Origin: Paracoccaceae bacterium
Lineage (GTDB): Bacteria > Pseudomonadota > Alphaproteobacteria > Rhodobacterales > Rhodobacteraceae
Reading direction: 5' to 3'
Assembly: GCA_015485375.1 (NCBI GenBank)
Contig: WFTU01000436.1
Span: forward strand, 1 to 12,504
Length of the DNA stretch: 12,504 nucleotides
Positions within the stretch are counted from its first letter, which is position 1, and each line of letters starts with the position of its first letter. The notes beneath the pieces are model-generated. The model had not been told where the DNA came from. It saw nothing but the letters and a program-made list of their open reading frames with translations, and did not search any database. Position numbers and translations under genes: made by a program. Of this stretch, positions 12,502 to 12,504 are shown one piece after another.

Positions 12502-12504
12502 GAC

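Noticed and set aside
1..12504. CRISPR arrays, insertion sequences, integrases, rRNA genes, riboswitches
   Set aside because: No repeated spacer pattern, transposase or integrase motif, rRNA segment or conserved riboswitch element was seen on either strand.

Overview
The window looks like chromosomal DNA of an alphaproteobacterium of the Rhodobacterales (Paracoccus/roseobacter type). The evidence is the high GC, the Tat-exported TRAP binding protein and the complete beta-hydroxyaspartate cycle (BHAC) cluster in the order known from Paracoccus denitrificans. No mobile element, CRISPR array or rRNA was seen. Species cannot be decided.

Layout. 1-311 (+) is the C-terminal end of the flagellar motor switch protein FliG, cut by the window edge. 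It meets head-on a tightly packed minus-strand operon (5998 down to 308): TRAP binding protein, small permease, large permease, amidase, a 66-residue two-helix membrane protein and a D-2-hydroxyacid dehydrogenase. Next, 5999-6266 holds the TRAP operon leader and tandem terminators. 6267-6956 (-) is an orphan MsrQ/YedZ-like haem membrane protein. 7075-11358 (-) is bhcABCD, with an intrinsic terminator at 6973-7005. An AT-rich divergent promoter region (11359-11577) separates bhcA from the IclR-type regulator bhcR (11578-12387, +). A tRNA-Gly(UCC) on the minus strand (12389-12462), with a good sigma70-like promoter, abuts the end of bhcR.

How it works together. BhcA, BhcC, BhcB and BhcD convert two glyoxylate into one oxaloacetate without losing carbon: transamination, glycine-glyoxylate aldol addition, dehydration, then reduction of iminosuccinate to aspartate. 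BhcR is the known activator of this cluster in P. denitrificans. The TRAP operon next door encodes an uptake system, an amide hydrolase and a glyoxylate/hydroxypyruvate reductase-like enzyme, so it could feed or drain the same C2 pool.

The most interesting signal is a perfect 7-bp dyad with an 11-bp spacer and core TTGGT-N11-ACCAA. It occurs upstream of bhcR (11507-11531) and again upstream of the TRAP operon (6046-6070), at nearly the same distance from the start codon (46 and 47 bases). This suggests, but does not prove, that one regulator (BhcR is the obvious candidate) controls both units and that the TRAP/amidase/dehydrogenase operon is an undescribed accessory module of the BHAC.
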